DNA of 47,831 nucleotides, taken from UBA5287 sp041672395 (GTDB taxonomy: Bacteria > Bacteroidota > Bacteroidia > Bacteroidales > Dysgonomonadaceae). Numbering within the stretch: position 1 is the first letter of the stretch; each line of letters begins with the position of its first letter. The DNA is taken from the NCBI GenBank assembly GCA_041672395.1, contig JBAYZS010000014.1:1-47831 (forward strand), in the 5' to 3' direction. Below are positions 7,662-17,951 of the stretch, one piece after another. The position numbers and the translations under genes were made by a program. The notes under the pieces are model-generated. The model was not told where the DNA came from. It saw nothing but the letters and a program-made list of their open reading frames with translations, and did no database searches.

Positions 7662-9116
7662 ATGCAGTTAAGTAAATTAATCGAAAAGTGTGAAGTGGTT
7701 TCTATTCAAGGTAATACTGATATAGAAGTGAATGGAATTGTGTCCGACTCTCGTCAGGTGAAAAGCAATTTCTTGTTTTTGGCTGAGGAAGGTATTTTTA
7801 CGGATGGACATGCCTATATAGGAAAAGCTATTGAAGAAGGGGCTTCTGTTATAGTTTATGATAAACAGATGATTGAAGAGTACTTTTCAAAGGTTACGTA
7901 TGTTCAGGTTAAGAATAGTAGCGTGGCGCTGGGACTCATTGCATCACAGTGGTTCGATAACCCATCGCAACAACTTAAGCTTGTTGGTGTCACTGGTACA
8001 AATGGTAAAACCACAATTGCTACTTTGCTGCATCATATGTTCAGATACCTGGGATATAATGCGGGATTGTTGTCAACGATATGCAATTATGTGAATGATG
8101 AACAGTTTCCAACTACACATACAACCCTTGATCCTATCTCGTTGAATTTCTATTTGCGTAAAATGGTTGACGCGGGATGTGAACATGCTTTTATGGAGGT
8201 TAGTTCACATGCTATTCATCAAAAACGAATTCATGGGTTACAATTCGCTGGGGGCATCTTTACAAATCTAACGCAAGATCATCTGGATTATCATAAGAAT
8301 ATGATTGAATACAGGAATGTGAAGAAGTCGTTTTTTGATGATCTGCCTGCTGATGCGTTTGCGATTACAAATTGTGATGATAAAAATGGGGCAATCATGC
8401 TCCAGAATACGAAAGCTTCAAAGTATACTTATTCTGTTAAAGGGTTGGGCGATTTCAAAGCGCGTATTTTTGAAAAGCATTTTGAGGGTACTGATTTGGA
8501 AATAAACGGTCGCGAACTGACAGTTCAATTTGTGGGAGTTTTTAATGTGTATAACTTACTAGCAGTTTATGGAGCAAGCACTCTTCTGGGACTTGATAAG
8601 GATGAGGTGCTTAGAATCCTTACTTTGTTAAAACCGGTTACGGGCAGATTTCAATCGATGCGCTCTCCAAAAGGTTTTACTACTATCGTAGATTATGCAC
8701 ATACGCCAGACGCAATAACAAATGTGCTTAATGCTATCAGAGAAGTGCTTGATAATAAAGGCGATGTTATCACTGTTGTGGGATGTGGCGGAAATCGTGA
8801 TAAAACAAAACGACCAATCATGGCGCGTGAGGCTGTGGAATTGAGTGATAAAGTAATATTAACTTCTGACAATCCGCGTTTTGAAGAACCGGAAGAAATT
8901 CTGAATGATATGCTTGCAGGATTAACTGAGGAACAAAAAAATGCTTCGCTGACAATTGTTGATCGGCGTCAGGCAATAAAAACGGCTTGTGCTCTTGCTA
9001 AACCCGGTGATGTTGTGTTGATTGCCGGAAAAGGGCATGAAGATTATCAGGAAATAAAAGGTGTAAAACATCATTTCGATGATAAAGAAGAGGTGGAAAA
9101 GATCTTTTCACTTTAA
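7662..9116 (+). CDS. murE: UDP-MurNAc-L-Ala-D-Glu:meso-2,6-diaminopimelate ligase
   Basis: A 484-residue Mur ligase that adds the third residue of the peptidoglycan stem in the cytoplasm. The ATP-binding loop GVTGTNGKTT is at 109-118 and the C-terminal domain carries DNPR at 403-406. DNPR is the motif that selects meso-diaminopimelate over lysine, so the wall is expected to be of the mDAP type. The central TTLDP and MEVSSHAI blocks are also standard. It follows ftsI by 11 bases. Confidence 0.95.
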   Translation: MQLSKLIEKCEVVSIQGNTDIEVNGIVSDSRQVKSNFLFLAEEGIFTDGHAYIGKAIEEGASVIVYDKQMIEEYFSKVTYVQVKNSSVALGLIASQWFDNPSQQLKLVGVTGTNGKTTIATLLHHMFRYLGYNAGLLSTICNYVNDEQFPTTHTTLDPISLNFYLRKMVDAGCEHAFMEVSSHAIHQKRIHGLQFAGGIFTNLTQDHLDYHKNMIEYRNVKKSFFDDLPADAFAITNCDDKNGAIMLQNTKASKYTYSVKGLGDFKARIFEKHFEGTDLEINGRELTVQFVGVFNVYNLLAVYGASTLLGLDKDEVLRILTLLKPVTGRFQSMRSPKGFTTIVDYAHTPDAITNVLNAIREVLDNKGDVITVVGCGGNRDKTKRPIMAREAVELSDKVILTSDNPRFEEPEEILNDMLAGLTEEQKNASLTIVDRRQAIKTACALAKPGDVVLIAGKGHEDYQEIKGVKHHFDDKEEVEKIFSL

Positions 9117-9176
9117 TAATTAATGGATAGAGTATAAGTTGACTAATTATAGATAATCGTTTGAACTGATAAAGTT

Positions 9177-10436
9177 ATGTTGTATAATTTATTTGAGTAT
9201 TTAGATAAACTTGATTTCCCTGGAGCGGGCATGTTTCAGTTTGTTACGTTCAGGGCTGCTATGTCTGCAGTTTTTGCACTGTTGATAGCACTTACAGCTG
9301 GTAAGTCAATAATCAAAAAACTTCAGAAAAAACAGATTGGGGAGATCATTCGTAATCTTGATCTTGAAGGACAATATAGTAAACGGGGCACGCCAACAAT
9401 GGGTGGGGTAATTATTATTATAGCAATTTTGATTACAATTTTATTGTTTGGGCGACTGGATAATATTTATATTCAAATCATGATTATTTCAACTATCTGG
9501 CTTGGTACACTGGGTTTTGCAGACGATTACATAAAAGTGTTCAGGAAAAATAAAGAGGGACTGAAAGGGAAATTCAAGATTGTTGCTCAAATTGGATTGG
9601 GCTTGATTGTGGGTTTCATGATGTATGTTAGTCCGAATGTGGTTGCACTGGAAAATACTGAAATACGCGTAAATAACGTGATTGAGTCGGTTCAATATCA
9701 TGAGGAACCTACTAAAACCACAAAAACTACGATCCCTTTTATGAAGAATAATAACTTTGATTATCGGTCATTGGTCGCCTGGATGGGTGATTTTGCTGAT
9801 GAGGCTGTCTGGGTAATCATCGTGCTTGTCATAATTTTAATTGTGACGGCTGTGTCAAATAGTGCGAATCTTACGGATGGACTGGATGGCTTGGCGTCTG
9901 GAACTTCTGCTATTATTGGCATTGCTTTAGGTGTTTTAGCGTATGTGTCTGGTCGTGTCGACTTTTCATCATATCTGAACATAATGTATATTCCCGGTAG
10001 CGATGAGCTTTTTGTGTTTGCCGGTGCTTTTGTTGGTGCATTAGTAGGATTTTTATGGTACAACGCTTATCCGGCACAGGTTTTCATGGGGGATACCGGT
10101 AGTCTCACATTGGGTGGAATAATTGGGGTGTTTGCCGTACTTATTCATAAAGAATTGTTATTGCCTATTTTGTGTGGGGTATTCTTTGTTGAAGCTTTGT
10201 CGGTAATATTTCAGGTTTCTTACTTTAAGTTTACACGGAAAAAGTACGGTGAAGGAAAACGTATTTTTAAGATGACGCCTTTGCATCATCATTATCAAAA
10301 ACAGGGAAACGCGGGGATTGATGCGCTTATACAAAAACCTATTGTTCCTATTCCTGAACCAAAGATTGTGACTCGTTTATGGGTAATCACAATCATTTTA
10401 GCAATCATTGCTGTTGCTACATTAAAAATGAGATAA
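9177..10436 (+). CDS. mraY: Phospho-N-acetylmuramoyl-pentapeptide transferase
   Basis: A 419-residue polytopic inner-membrane enzyme that moves phospho-MurNAc-pentapeptide onto undecaprenyl phosphate to give lipid I. Conserved parts visible: GTPTMGG, the Asp pair in GFADDYIK, NLTDGLDGLASG, FMGDTGSL and the C-terminal MTPLHHHYQK. It is longer than the roughly 360 residues of E. coli MraY; the extra length is mainly a hydrophilic insert of about 50 residues (around 160-205) between membrane segments, rich in T, K and N. The 60-base gap before it is the longest so far in the cluster, but no promoter is evident there. Confidence 0.95.
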   Translation: MLYNLFEYLDKLDFPGAGMFQFVTFRAAMSAVFALLIALTAGKSIIKKLQKKQIGEIIRNLDLEGQYSKRGTPTMGGVIIIIAILITILLFGRLDNIYIQIMIISTIWLGTLGFADDYIKVFRKNKEGLKGKFKIVAQIGLGLIVGFMMYVSPNVVALENTEIRVNNVIESVQYHEEPTKTTKTTIPFMKNNNFDYRSLVAWMGDFADEAVWVIIVLVIILIVTAVSNSANLTDGLDGLASGTSAIIGIALGVLAYVSGRVDFSSYLNIMYIPGSDELFVFAGAFVGALVGFLWYNAYPAQVFMGDTGSLTLGGIIGVFAVLIHKELLLPILCGVFFVEALSVIFQVSYFKFTRKKYGEGKRIFKMTPLHHHYQKQGNAGIDALIQKPIVPIPEPKIVTRLWVITIILAIIAVATLKMR

Positions 10437-10451
10437 TAAATATTCATCATT

Positions 10452-11792
10452 ATGAATTCTGAATTGAAAATAATATTAGGGGGTGGAGAAAGTGGAGTTG
10501 GTTCGGCTATACTTGCCAAGGCTAAAGGGTTTGAGGTGTTTTTGTCTGATTCGGCTAAGCTGAAAGATGAACATAGAAATACTTTAAATGAATACCATAT
10601 CGATTTTGAGGAAGGACAACATACAGAAGAAAAAATATTATCGGCAAATGAAATCATTAAAAGTCCCGGTATTCCTGAGGCTTCTCCTATCATGCAGAAG
10701 ATCAGAGATAAAGGTATTCATGTGATTTCTGAAATTGAATTTGCAGGTAGGTACACTAATGCAAATCTGATTTGCGTGACGGGCAGTAACGGAAAAACTA
10801 CTACTGCTTCTCTGATATATCATATCCTTGAATCGGCTGGTTTAAATGTTGGTTTGGGTGGAAATATCGGCACAAGTTTCGCACGACAGGTAGCTGAAGA
10901 GAACTATGATTATTATGTGCTTGAATTGAGCAGTTTTCAGTTGGAAGGTGTATTTGATTTTAAGGCTAACATTGCTATTTTACTGAATATCACACCTGAT
11001 CATTTGGATAGATATGATCATGATATGCAAAAATATACGGATGCTAAGATGAGGATCATTCTTAATCAACAAACAGAAGATGCTTTTATCTTTTGGCAGG
11101 ATGATCCTATTGTAACAAAAGAGATTAGCAAGCTTAAACCGAAGTCGAAACTGTATCCTTTTGCCAAAAAAAGACAAGACAATGTTTGTGCATATGTCGA
11201 AGATCAATATCTTTATGTAAATGTAAAAGATAAGCAGTTTATGATGGAGCAGGAATTACTGGCTTTGCAGGGCACGCATAATGTGTATAATTCACTTGCT
11301 TCTGGTATAGTGGCCAAACTTTTGGATGTCGAGGATGACAAATTGCGTGAGTCGCTTGCTGATTTTAAAGGGGTGCCGCACAGATTAGAAAGGGTTGCTT
11401 CTGTTAAAGGGGTGCAATTTATAAATGATTCTAAAGCAACAAATGTGAACTCTTGCTGGTATGCTTTGCAAAGCATGCGTACAAAAACAGTCCTTATTCT
11501 TGGTGGAACTGATAAAGGAAATGATTATTCTGAAATAGAAGAACTTGTGCTGCAAAAAGTGAAAGCATTGGTGTTTCTTGGGGTGGATAATAAAAAGCTT
11601 CACACTTATTTTGACCATAAAGTGGCAACTATCACTGACGCTTCTTCAATGGAAGAGGCTGTGTCAAAAGCCTATGAATTGGCTGAGAAAGGTGATACGG
11701 TTTTGCTTTCTCCTTGTTGTGCCAGTTTTGATCTTTTTAAAAATTATGAGGATAGGGGCGACCAGTTTAAGGAGTGTGTGAGAAAACTATAA
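10452..11792 (+). CDS. murD: UDP-N-acetylmuramoyl-L-alanine:D-glutamate ligase
   Basis: A 446-residue Mur ligase that adds D-glutamate, the second stem residue. The N-terminal Rossmann-like region begins with ILGGGESGVGSA, the ATP loop VTGSNGKTT is at 109-117, and LNITPDHLDRY and FINDSKATNVNS are typical MurD blocks. It lies 15 bases after mraY. Confidence 0.95.
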   Translation: MNSELKIILGGGESGVGSAILAKAKGFEVFLSDSAKLKDEHRNTLNEYHIDFEEGQHTEEKILSANEIIKSPGIPEASPIMQKIRDKGIHVISEIEFAGRYTNANLICVTGSNGKTTTASLIYHILESAGLNVGLGGNIGTSFARQVAEENYDYYVLELSSFQLEGVFDFKANIAILLNITPDHLDRYDHDMQKYTDAKMRIILNQQTEDAFIFWQDDPIVTKEISKLKPKSKLYPFAKKRQDNVCAYVEDQYLYVNVKDKQFMMEQELLALQGTHNVYNSLASGIVAKLLDVEDDKLRESLADFKGVPHRLERVASVKGVQFINDSKATNVNSCWYALQSMRTKTVLILGGTDKGNDYSEIEELVLQKVKALVFLGVDNKKLHTYFDHKVATITDASSMEEAVSKAYELAEKGDTVLLSPCCASFDLFKNYEDRGDQFKECVRKL

Positions 11793-11803
11793 AGAATGAA
11801 GTT

Positions 11804-13171
11804 ATGGACGACGAAGCAATTTTAAGTGATCCTAATATTTCAGGAGTAGAAAATGAGACGAAACCCTTATTATCTCGAATCTTTAAGGGAGATAAAGTGA
11901 TTTGGGCTGTGTTTCTTGTTCTGTGTATTATTTCATTAATTGAAGTTTATAGCGCAACAAGCACAATTGTCTATAAAGTGGATAATCAGTGGATTCCAAT
12001 TCTTAAACATGCTGCTTTTTTGATTGCAGGCATTTTTGTGATTGTTTTTATTCATAATATTCCTTATAAATATTTCTCTTCTTTAATGTTTATACTGCTC
12101 ATTTCTATTGCTTTATTGATACTTACATTTTTTACGGGAGAAACAATAAATGGTGCGGAAAGGTGGGTGTCTATTTTAGGTATTACGGTTCAGCCTTCTG
12201 AATTTGCAAAAATATCTTTGATGGGAACAATTGCTTTTCTTTTGAGTAAACAAAATGGCTCAAACGATGGATTGTTGTTTAAATGGATGATTTTTTTGAT
12301 GTTTGCCGTTTGTGGGATCATTGCTTTGGATAACTTATCAACGGGTGTAATGTTGTTTGGGATATGTTATCTGCTCATGTTTATTGGTAACGTGAAGATA
12401 TCCAGATTGTTGAAGTTAACAGTTTTTTGTATTGGACTGGCGTTATTATTCATATTGATTCTGAAAATTGTGCCTGAGGAATGGACGCAAAAAGGCCCGA
12501 TGAGTCGTGTCGGAACATGGCAAAGCCGTATCGAAGAATTTGGTTCGCATAAGAACGAAACGGAAGAATCTTATTTTACTATCACAGATGATAATCATCA
12601 GGTGGCGCATGCAAAAATAGCCATTGCTAATGGTGGATTGATTGGTAGGTTTCCCGGAAATAGTCTGGAGAGAGATACGTTGCCACAAGCATACTCCGAT
12701 TTTATTTATGCTATCATTATTGAAGAAATGGGATTGATTGGGGGATTAGTTGTTCTGATGCTTTATATCGTAATCCTTATCCGCTCCGGAATGATTGCAC
12801 GTAAAACAGAGAAGTTATTTCCTAAATTATTGATTATTGGGTCGGCAATGATGCTGTCGTTTCAGGCTTTTATAAATATGGCGGTTGCCGTTAATCTGAT
12901 ACCGGTAACGGGTCAACCGCTGCCATTGATTAGTAGGGGAGGAACGTCTTTACTGGTTACTTGCGCTTATTTTGGTGTTATTCTAAGCGCCGACAGGTTT
13001 GGTAAATCGAAAAAGAAGGATGGTGTGAATTCGGAATCCGATACTGAAGAGATGTCTTTCAAAGACAATCTTGACAATCACAATTCTACATTGGATCAAC
13101 CTAAAGAGGCGGTTCTTGAATCAATTGATAAGCTGGAGGATAAAGTTGAGATTGAAATCATAAATATGTAG
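11804..13171 (+). CDS. ftsW: Lipid II polymerase FtsW (SEDS family)
   Basis: A SEDS-family integral membrane glycosyltransferase that polymerises lipid II at the septum with the class B PBP encoded upstream. About ten hydrophobic segments are visible, with the family block NLIPVTGQPLPLISRGGTS near the end. The frame is open from an ATG at 11774 that overlaps murD, but the ATG at 11804 (MDDEAILSD) avoids the overlap and is chosen; this gives about 455 residues. The last 50 residues form a hydrophilic, acidic cytoplasmic tail. Confidence 0.92.
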   Translation: MDDEAILSDPNISGVENETKPLLSRIFKGDKVIWAVFLVLCIISLIEVYSATSTIVYKVDNQWIPILKHAAFLIAGIFVIVFIHNIPYKYFSSLMFILLISIALLILTFFTGETINGAERWVSILGITVQPSEFAKISLMGTIAFLLSKQNGSNDGLLFKWMIFLMFAVCGIIALDNLSTGVMLFGICYLLMFIGNVKISRLLKLTVFCIGLALLFILILKIVPEEWTQKGPMSRVGTWQSRIEEFGSHKNETEESYFTITDDNHQVAHAKIAIANGGLIGRFPGNSLERDTLPQAYSDFIYAIIIEEMGLIGGLVVLMLYIVILIRSGMIARKTEKLFPKLLIIGSAMMLSFQAFINMAVAVNLIPVTGQPLPLISRGGTSLLVTCAYFGVILSADRFGKSKKKDGVNSESDTEEMSFKDNLDNHNSTLDQPKEAVLESIDKLEDKVEIEIINM

Positions 13172-13174
13172 ATT

Positions 13175-14284
13175 ATGAAAGATCAGGTTCGAATTATCAT
13201 CAGTGGTGGAGGTACGGGAGGTCACATCTTTCCGGCTATCTCAATTGCGAATGCAATAAAAAAGAGATGGATTGATGCAGAAATACTATTTGTTGGTGCC
13301 GAAAACCGTATGGAGATGGAACGGGTTCCGGCAGCAGGATACAAAATTATTGGATTACCGGTTGCGGGATTTGATCGAAAACATTTGCTGAAGAATATAT
13401 CCGTGGCTTTTAAACTCATGAAGAGCATGAGACTAGCACGGAAAATTGTGAATGACTTTAAACCGGATATGGCAGTAGGAGTGGGTGGCTATGCAAGTGG
13501 TCCTACGCTGAAAGCTGCTGCAGGAGAAGGTGTTGCAACACTCATTCAGGAGCAGAACTCTTTTCCGGGTGTGACAAATAAGATGCTTGCCGAAAAGGCT
13601 AATAAAATATGTGTTGCTTATGAGGGAATGGAAAAGTTCTTTCCCAAAGATAAGATTGTATTAACCGGAAATCCGTGTCGCCAGGATTTAAAGGTGTCTG
13701 CAGATAATAAACAGTTTGGATATGAATACTTTGATCTTGAGCCAGGTAAGAAAACGATATTAATGGTGGGCGGTAGTCTGGGTGCAAAAACACTCAATGA
13801 TAGTATCATTGCTGCATTTCCGAAGATCAAACAGTCAAATGTTCAGGTTATCTGGCAATGTGGTAAATACTATTTTGAAGATATGAAGAAACTGCAACAA
13901 AAAGGTTTGATTCCTTCAAATGTGCATCTCTTCGATTTTGTGTCTCGTATGGATTATGCTTATTCCGTTGCCGACTTGGTAATTTCCAGAGCAGGAGCGG
14001 GTTCAATATCTGAGTTTTGTTTATTGGGAAAACCGGTAGTTCTTGTGCCATCTCCAAATGTTGCGGAAGATCATCAGACAAAAAATGCAAAGGCATTGGT
14101 CGATAAGTCGGCTGCTGTAATGATTCCCGATTCCGACGCATCGGCAGTGCTCTATGAAAAAGCTTTGGATTTAATTAAAAACGACGATTTATTGCATCAA
14201 CTAAGTGATAATATATTAAAACTGGCCTTGCCTGATTCAGCTGAACATATAGTGGATGAAATAGCAAAAATTATTAATAAATGA
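13175..14284 (+). CDS. murG: UDP-GlcNAc:lipid I N-acetylglucosaminyltransferase
   Basis: A 369-residue GT-B glycosyltransferase that turns lipid I into lipid II on the inner face of the membrane. The N-terminal GGGTGGHIFPA loop, the GVGGYASGP block and the C-terminal SRAGAGSISEFCLLGKPVVLVPSP nucleotide-binding region are all present. It starts 3 bases after ftsW and its end overlaps the murC start by 4 bases (ATGA), which suggests coupled translation. Confidence 0.96.
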   Translation: MKDQVRIIISGGGTGGHIFPAISIANAIKKRWIDAEILFVGAENRMEMERVPAAGYKIIGLPVAGFDRKHLLKNISVAFKLMKSMRLARKIVNDFKPDMAVGVGGYASGPTLKAAAGEGVATLIQEQNSFPGVTNKMLAEKANKICVAYEGMEKFFPKDKIVLTGNPCRQDLKVSADNKQFGYEYFDLEPGKKTILMVGGSLGAKTLNDSIIAAFPKIKQSNVQVIWQCGKYYFEDMKKLQQKGLIPSNVHLFDFVSRMDYAYSVADLVISRAGAGSISEFCLLGKPVVLVPSPNVAEDHQTKNAKALVDKSAAVMIPDSDASAVLYEKALDLIKNDDLLHQLSDNILKLALPDSAEHIVDEIAKIINK

Positions 14285-15675
14285 TTCAATCAGAAACAAT
14301 TGAGAATTATAATGCTTATTATTTTATAGGTATTGGAGGTATTGGTATGAGTAATCTTGCGCGCTATTTTCTTTCAAAGGGAAAAAAGGTAGGCGGTTAC
14401 GATCGTACAGAAACTCCACTAACTAAAGCTTTGGAAAGAGAGGGTGCATTTGTTCATTACTATGATAGTCTGGAAGAGGTCCCCAAAGAATTTCGGGAAA
14501 AAGACATAGCTCTTATTGTTTATACGCCAGCAGTGCCCGAATCTCATAAAGAACTGATGTTTTTTAGACAGCAAGGTTTTACGATGATGAAACGGGCTCA
14601 GGTGCTTGGTGAAATCACCAAAATGAGCGATGCTGTTTGTGTAGCAGGAACGCACGGAAAGACTACAGTTTCTAGTATGATTGCACATATTCTTCATCAA
14701 TCGCATGTTGATTGTAATGCTTTTTTAGGAGGAATCATTAAGAACTACGATAACAACCTGATTTTATCGGACAAAAGTAATGTGACAGTAGCAGAAGCCG
14801 ACGAGTTTGATCGCTCTTTTCATTGGCTTCACCCGTGGATTGCTGTAATCACATCTGCCGATCCTGATCATTTAGATATATACGGAACGGAGCAAGCATA
14901 CAGAGAAAGCTTCGAGAAATTCACCTCACTTATTCGTCCTGATGGCGTTCTCATCATGAAAAAAGACATAGCTGTTACACCCATGTGTGAGCAGACTGTC
15001 AAGCAATACAGCTATTCCGAATTGGAAGGTGACTTCCATGCTGAGAATATTCGTATAGGGAATGGTGAAGTAGTGTTCGATTTTGTTTCACCGATTCAGC
15101 AAATCAAGGATATTCAGTTAGGAGTACCGGTGAAAGTGAACATCGAAAATGCCGTTGCAGCCATTGCCGCATCATTGTTAAGTGGAGCAACCCCTGACGA
15201 ATGTCGTCAAAGTATCAAAACTTATCAAGGTGCAAAACGCCGTTTTGATATCCATTTAAAAACGGATAGGATAGTCTTTATAGATGACTATGCGCATCAT
15301 CCTCAAGAACTTGCCGCTTCCATAAATTCAATAAAAGCATTATATCCCGATAAAAAAATCACCGGAGTTTTTCAACCCCATCTCTATTCAAGAACACGTG
15401 ATTTTGCAGATGAGTTTGCCCAAAGTTTATCTCTTTTGGATGACATCATATTGCTGAATATCTATCCGGCAAGAGAAGAGCCGATACCAGGAGTTACATC
15501 ACAGATAATTTTCGATCATATAACATCGGAACAAAAACAATTATGTCTTACTTCTGAACTTTTGGACGTACTCAATTCAAGAGAAGATTTAGAAGTTCTT
15601 GTTACTCTTGGAGCGGGAGATATCGACAAACTTCTGCCAAGTATTGAGCAACTTTTGAAAGAGAAATTAAAATAG
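14281..15675 (+). CDS. murC: UDP-N-acetylmuramate:L-alanine ligase
   Basis: A 464-residue Mur ligase that adds the first stem residue, L-alanine. The N-terminal FIGIGGIGMSNLA loop binds the UDP-sugar, the ATP loop VAGTHGKTT is at 121-129, and EADEFDRSF, DDYAHHPQE and FQPHLYSRT are MurC-specific blocks. Translation is probably coupled to murG through the ATGA overlap. Confidence 0.96.
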   Translation: MIQSETIENYNAYYFIGIGGIGMSNLARYFLSKGKKVGGYDRTETPLTKALEREGAFVHYYDSLEEVPKEFREKDIALIVYTPAVPESHKELMFFRQQGFTMMKRAQVLGEITKMSDAVCVAGTHGKTTVSSMIAHILHQSHVDCNAFLGGIIKNYDNNLILSDKSNVTVAEADEFDRSFHWLHPWIAVITSADPDHLDIYGTEQAYRESFEKFTSLIRPDGVLIMKKDIAVTPMCEQTVKQYSYSELEGDFHAENIRIGNGEVVFDFVSPIQQIKDIQLGVPVKVNIENAVAAIAASLLSGATPDECRQSIKTYQGAKRRFDIHLKTDRIVFIDDYAHHPQELAASINSIKALYPDKKITGVFQPHLYSRTRDFADEFAQSLSLLDDIILLNIYPAREEPIPGVTSQIIFDHITSEQKQLCLTSELLDVLNSREDLEVLVTLGAGDIDKLLPSIEQLLKEKLK

Positions 15676-15681
15676 AATCGG

Positions 15682-15714
15682 TTTAGTTTATTCAATTAAA
15701 ATTCAGTAAATTTG
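15682..15714 (+). promoter_or_regulatory. Candidate internal promoter before ftsQ
   Basis: TAAATTTG at 15707-15714 is a full match to the Bacteroidota -7 pattern TAnnTTTG. TTTA at 15682-15685, 21 bases upstream, could be a weak -33 box. It lies in the 54-base gap between murC and ftsQ and could give ftsQ-ftsA-ftsZ transcription independent of the mraZ promoter. Confidence 0.45.
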
Positions 15715-15729
15715 TATTGTAAGTTATAA

Positions 15730-16461
15730 ATGAAGAAGTTTTTAATCATACTGGTTTCGGTAGCTGCATTAGGATATCTTGTTTTTGCAGCTGTACGTTC
15801 GCAACAGACAATGCAAGATACTGTTTGCAGCGGTTTCGAAGTGGTTATTAAAGACAGTGTTGAATCCGAGTTTATCAAGCCGGCAGATGTAATTCAGTAT
15901 GTCAAGAAGAAAGGATTATATCCGGTTGGCAAACCATTCGGAGAAATCAATACTTTAGCCATTCGGGATTCCATTCTGACCAATAAATTGGTTAGAAAAG
16001 CTGATGTTTACACAACCCCAAGAGGTTCCATCGTGACGAATATCTATCAAAGGAAACCCGTTTTGCGGGTAATCTCAAACACAAAAGGCAGTTATTATAT
16101 CGATAATAACCGAGAGAAAATGCCAGTATCGTTAAACTCAACAGTATATCTACCTTTGGCAACAGGAGCTATTTCTGATGATTTTGCACAGAATGAATTG
16201 TATGATTTTGCCTTGTTTTTGAACGACAATCCCGATTGGGATGCATGGATTGAACAGATTGTTGTGAAAGGTGGCGAGAAAGTTGAACTTATTCCGCGGG
16301 CAGGAGATTTCAGAATCGTGATAGGCGAGCTGGATAATTACACAGAGAAATTGAACAAGTTCTCGCTATTTGTCGAAAAAGGATTAAACGTAGTGGGTTG
16401 GAACAGATACAATTCAATAAACTTGGAATATGAAGGACAGGTGGTATGTACTAAAAAATAG
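15730..16461 (+). CDS. ftsQ: Cell division protein FtsQ/DivIB
   Basis: A 243-residue protein with one N-terminal membrane segment (about 4-24) and a periplasmic part that opens with a POTRA-like region (VVIKDSVESEFIKPADVIQYVKKKG) and continues into the FtsQ/DivIB beta domain. It bridges the cytoplasmic ring to FtsW-FtsI through FtsL/FtsB. Sequence conservation is modest; size, topology and position between murC and ftsA make the call secure. Confidence 0.9.
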   Translation: MKKFLIILVSVAALGYLVFAAVRSQQTMQDTVCSGFEVVIKDSVESEFIKPADVIQYVKKKGLYPVGKPFGEINTLAIRDSILTNKLVRKADVYTTPRGSIVTNIYQRKPVLRVISNTKGSYYIDNNREKMPVSLNSTVYLPLATGAISDDFAQNELYDFALFLNDNPDWDAWIEQIVVKGGEKVELIPRAGDFRIVIGELDNYTEKLNKFSLFVEKGLNVVGWNRYNSINLEYEGQVVCTKK

Positions 16462-16591
16462 AATAGTTATCACGTTCTTCTGATAATTAGCTTATAATTA
16501 ATAAGTTATTAAAGAGTTAAAACAAAAGTGATTGTTTATGCGTTTTTAAATAATAATCAGCACTTTCAATAGTTATCAATATATACAAAAG

Positions 16592-17920
16592 ATGCAAACA
16601 GGATTTATTGCGGCAATCGATTTAGGTACATCCAACATTAAAGGAGTTGTTGGCAAGACAAATGAAAATAATGTTATTTCTATATTAGCATGTGAGGTTA
16701 TTTCATCGGACCAATCTGTTAGAAGAGGTCTTGTGTATAACATAGAAAAGACAGGAGGTCTTGTTCGGAAAATGGTGACCCTTCTTGAAAACAAACTTGG
16801 CAAGAAAATAGCTAAAGTTTACGTGTCTGTTTCGGGACAGTCTGTTCATACAGAGGATTTTACTGCAAGAGAGCAATTGTCGTCGACGGAGATTATTACT
16901 GAAAACGTAATCCAACAGTTGTGTCAGAAAGCTGATAATTATGTTCCTAAAGACTACAAATTATATTCTGTTGCAGACGTAGAGTATTTTGTGGACGACA
17001 AACCTGAAAGGAATCCGGTTGGAGTATCTTGTTCACAAATTGAAGGTGCATACAAAATGGTTGTAGGCAGACCAAATATTGCAATAAACATACAAAAAAG
17101 TGTCAAAGAAAGAGCAGGAGTGGATATTGCCGGATTAATAATTGGACCGGTTGCTGCTGCACAAATAGCATTGAGTGAAGACGAAAAAGATTTAGGATGT
17201 GCATTTATTGATTTTGGCGCTGGCACAACTTCACTCTCCATTTTCAAAGGTGGTAAATTACGTAAGATGGTGGTTTTACCTTTTGGAGGTCAGAATATAA
17301 CCAAAGATATCAGCGCATTGAACTTCACTGAGAGTGATGCAGAGCAATACAAGCTAAAGTTCGGCAAATTAATGTCGAAAGAAACAACAAAACAGAACAA
17401 CCTTACTTCACCTTTTTCATCGAAAGCAAAACCCGATATTGACATGGAAGAGTTGAACAAGGTGATAGAGATGCGATTAGATGAGATCACTATTAATATA
17501 AAAGAGCAGATTCATAATTCCGGTTACGAATCAGAACTTGGTTCAGGTATAATTATTACCGGTGGAGCATCGCAGTTGAAGAATCTTGATCAGTATTTGA
17601 CCGAAAAGCTGAAAATGCCTGTTCGCAAGGCTTCAGCCAAGAAAATGTTCATTAATAATTATGCTGAATTGGCAAATGATCCATCACTCACACAGGTATT
17701 AGGACTGTTAAAGTTTGGTAAGGATAATTGTGAAGAGGTGGAAGTTGAGCAACCGGTTGAAGAAGAACAGGTTCAGAAAGAAGAGAAAAAACAACCTGAA
17801 AAGAAGCCACAAAAGACAAATAAAACAAAGAACACCAAGAATTCTGAGACTGAAGGACGCATTAAGAATAAGTTCACTGATTTCTTCAACACATTGTTTG
17901 AAGATGATAGTGACGAATAA
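16592..17920 (+). CDS. ftsA: Cell division protein FtsA
   Basis: A 442-residue actin-like ATPase that tethers FtsZ to the membrane. The phosphate-1 motif is AIDLGTSNIKG at the N-terminus, phosphate-2 is FIDFGAGTTSLSIF, and the adenosine motif is IIITGGASQLKNLD. A charged E/K/Q-rich linker (about 375-420) leads to an amphipathic end, RIKNKFTDFFNTLFED, which fits the membrane-targeting helix. The 130-base gap before it has AT-rich sequence with no clear promoter or hairpin. It precedes ftsZ by 31 bases. Confidence 0.95.
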   Translation: MQTGFIAAIDLGTSNIKGVVGKTNENNVISILACEVISSDQSVRRGLVYNIEKTGGLVRKMVTLLENKLGKKIAKVYVSVSGQSVHTEDFTAREQLSSTEIITENVIQQLCQKADNYVPKDYKLYSVADVEYFVDDKPERNPVGVSCSQIEGAYKMVVGRPNIAINIQKSVKERAGVDIAGLIIGPVAAAQIALSEDEKDLGCAFIDFGAGTTSLSIFKGGKLRKMVVLPFGGQNITKDISALNFTESDAEQYKLKFGKLMSKETTKQNNLTSPFSSKAKPDIDMEELNKVIEMRLDEITINIKEQIHNSGYESELGSGIIITGGASQLKNLDQYLTEKLKMPVRKASAKKMFINNYAELANDPSLTQVLGLLKFGKDNCEEVEVEQPVEEEQVQKEEKKQPEKKPQKTNKTKNTKNSETEGRIKNKFTDFFNTLFEDDSDE

Positions 17921-17951
17921 CGAGTAACAGGAGAATAAACATACACAGACA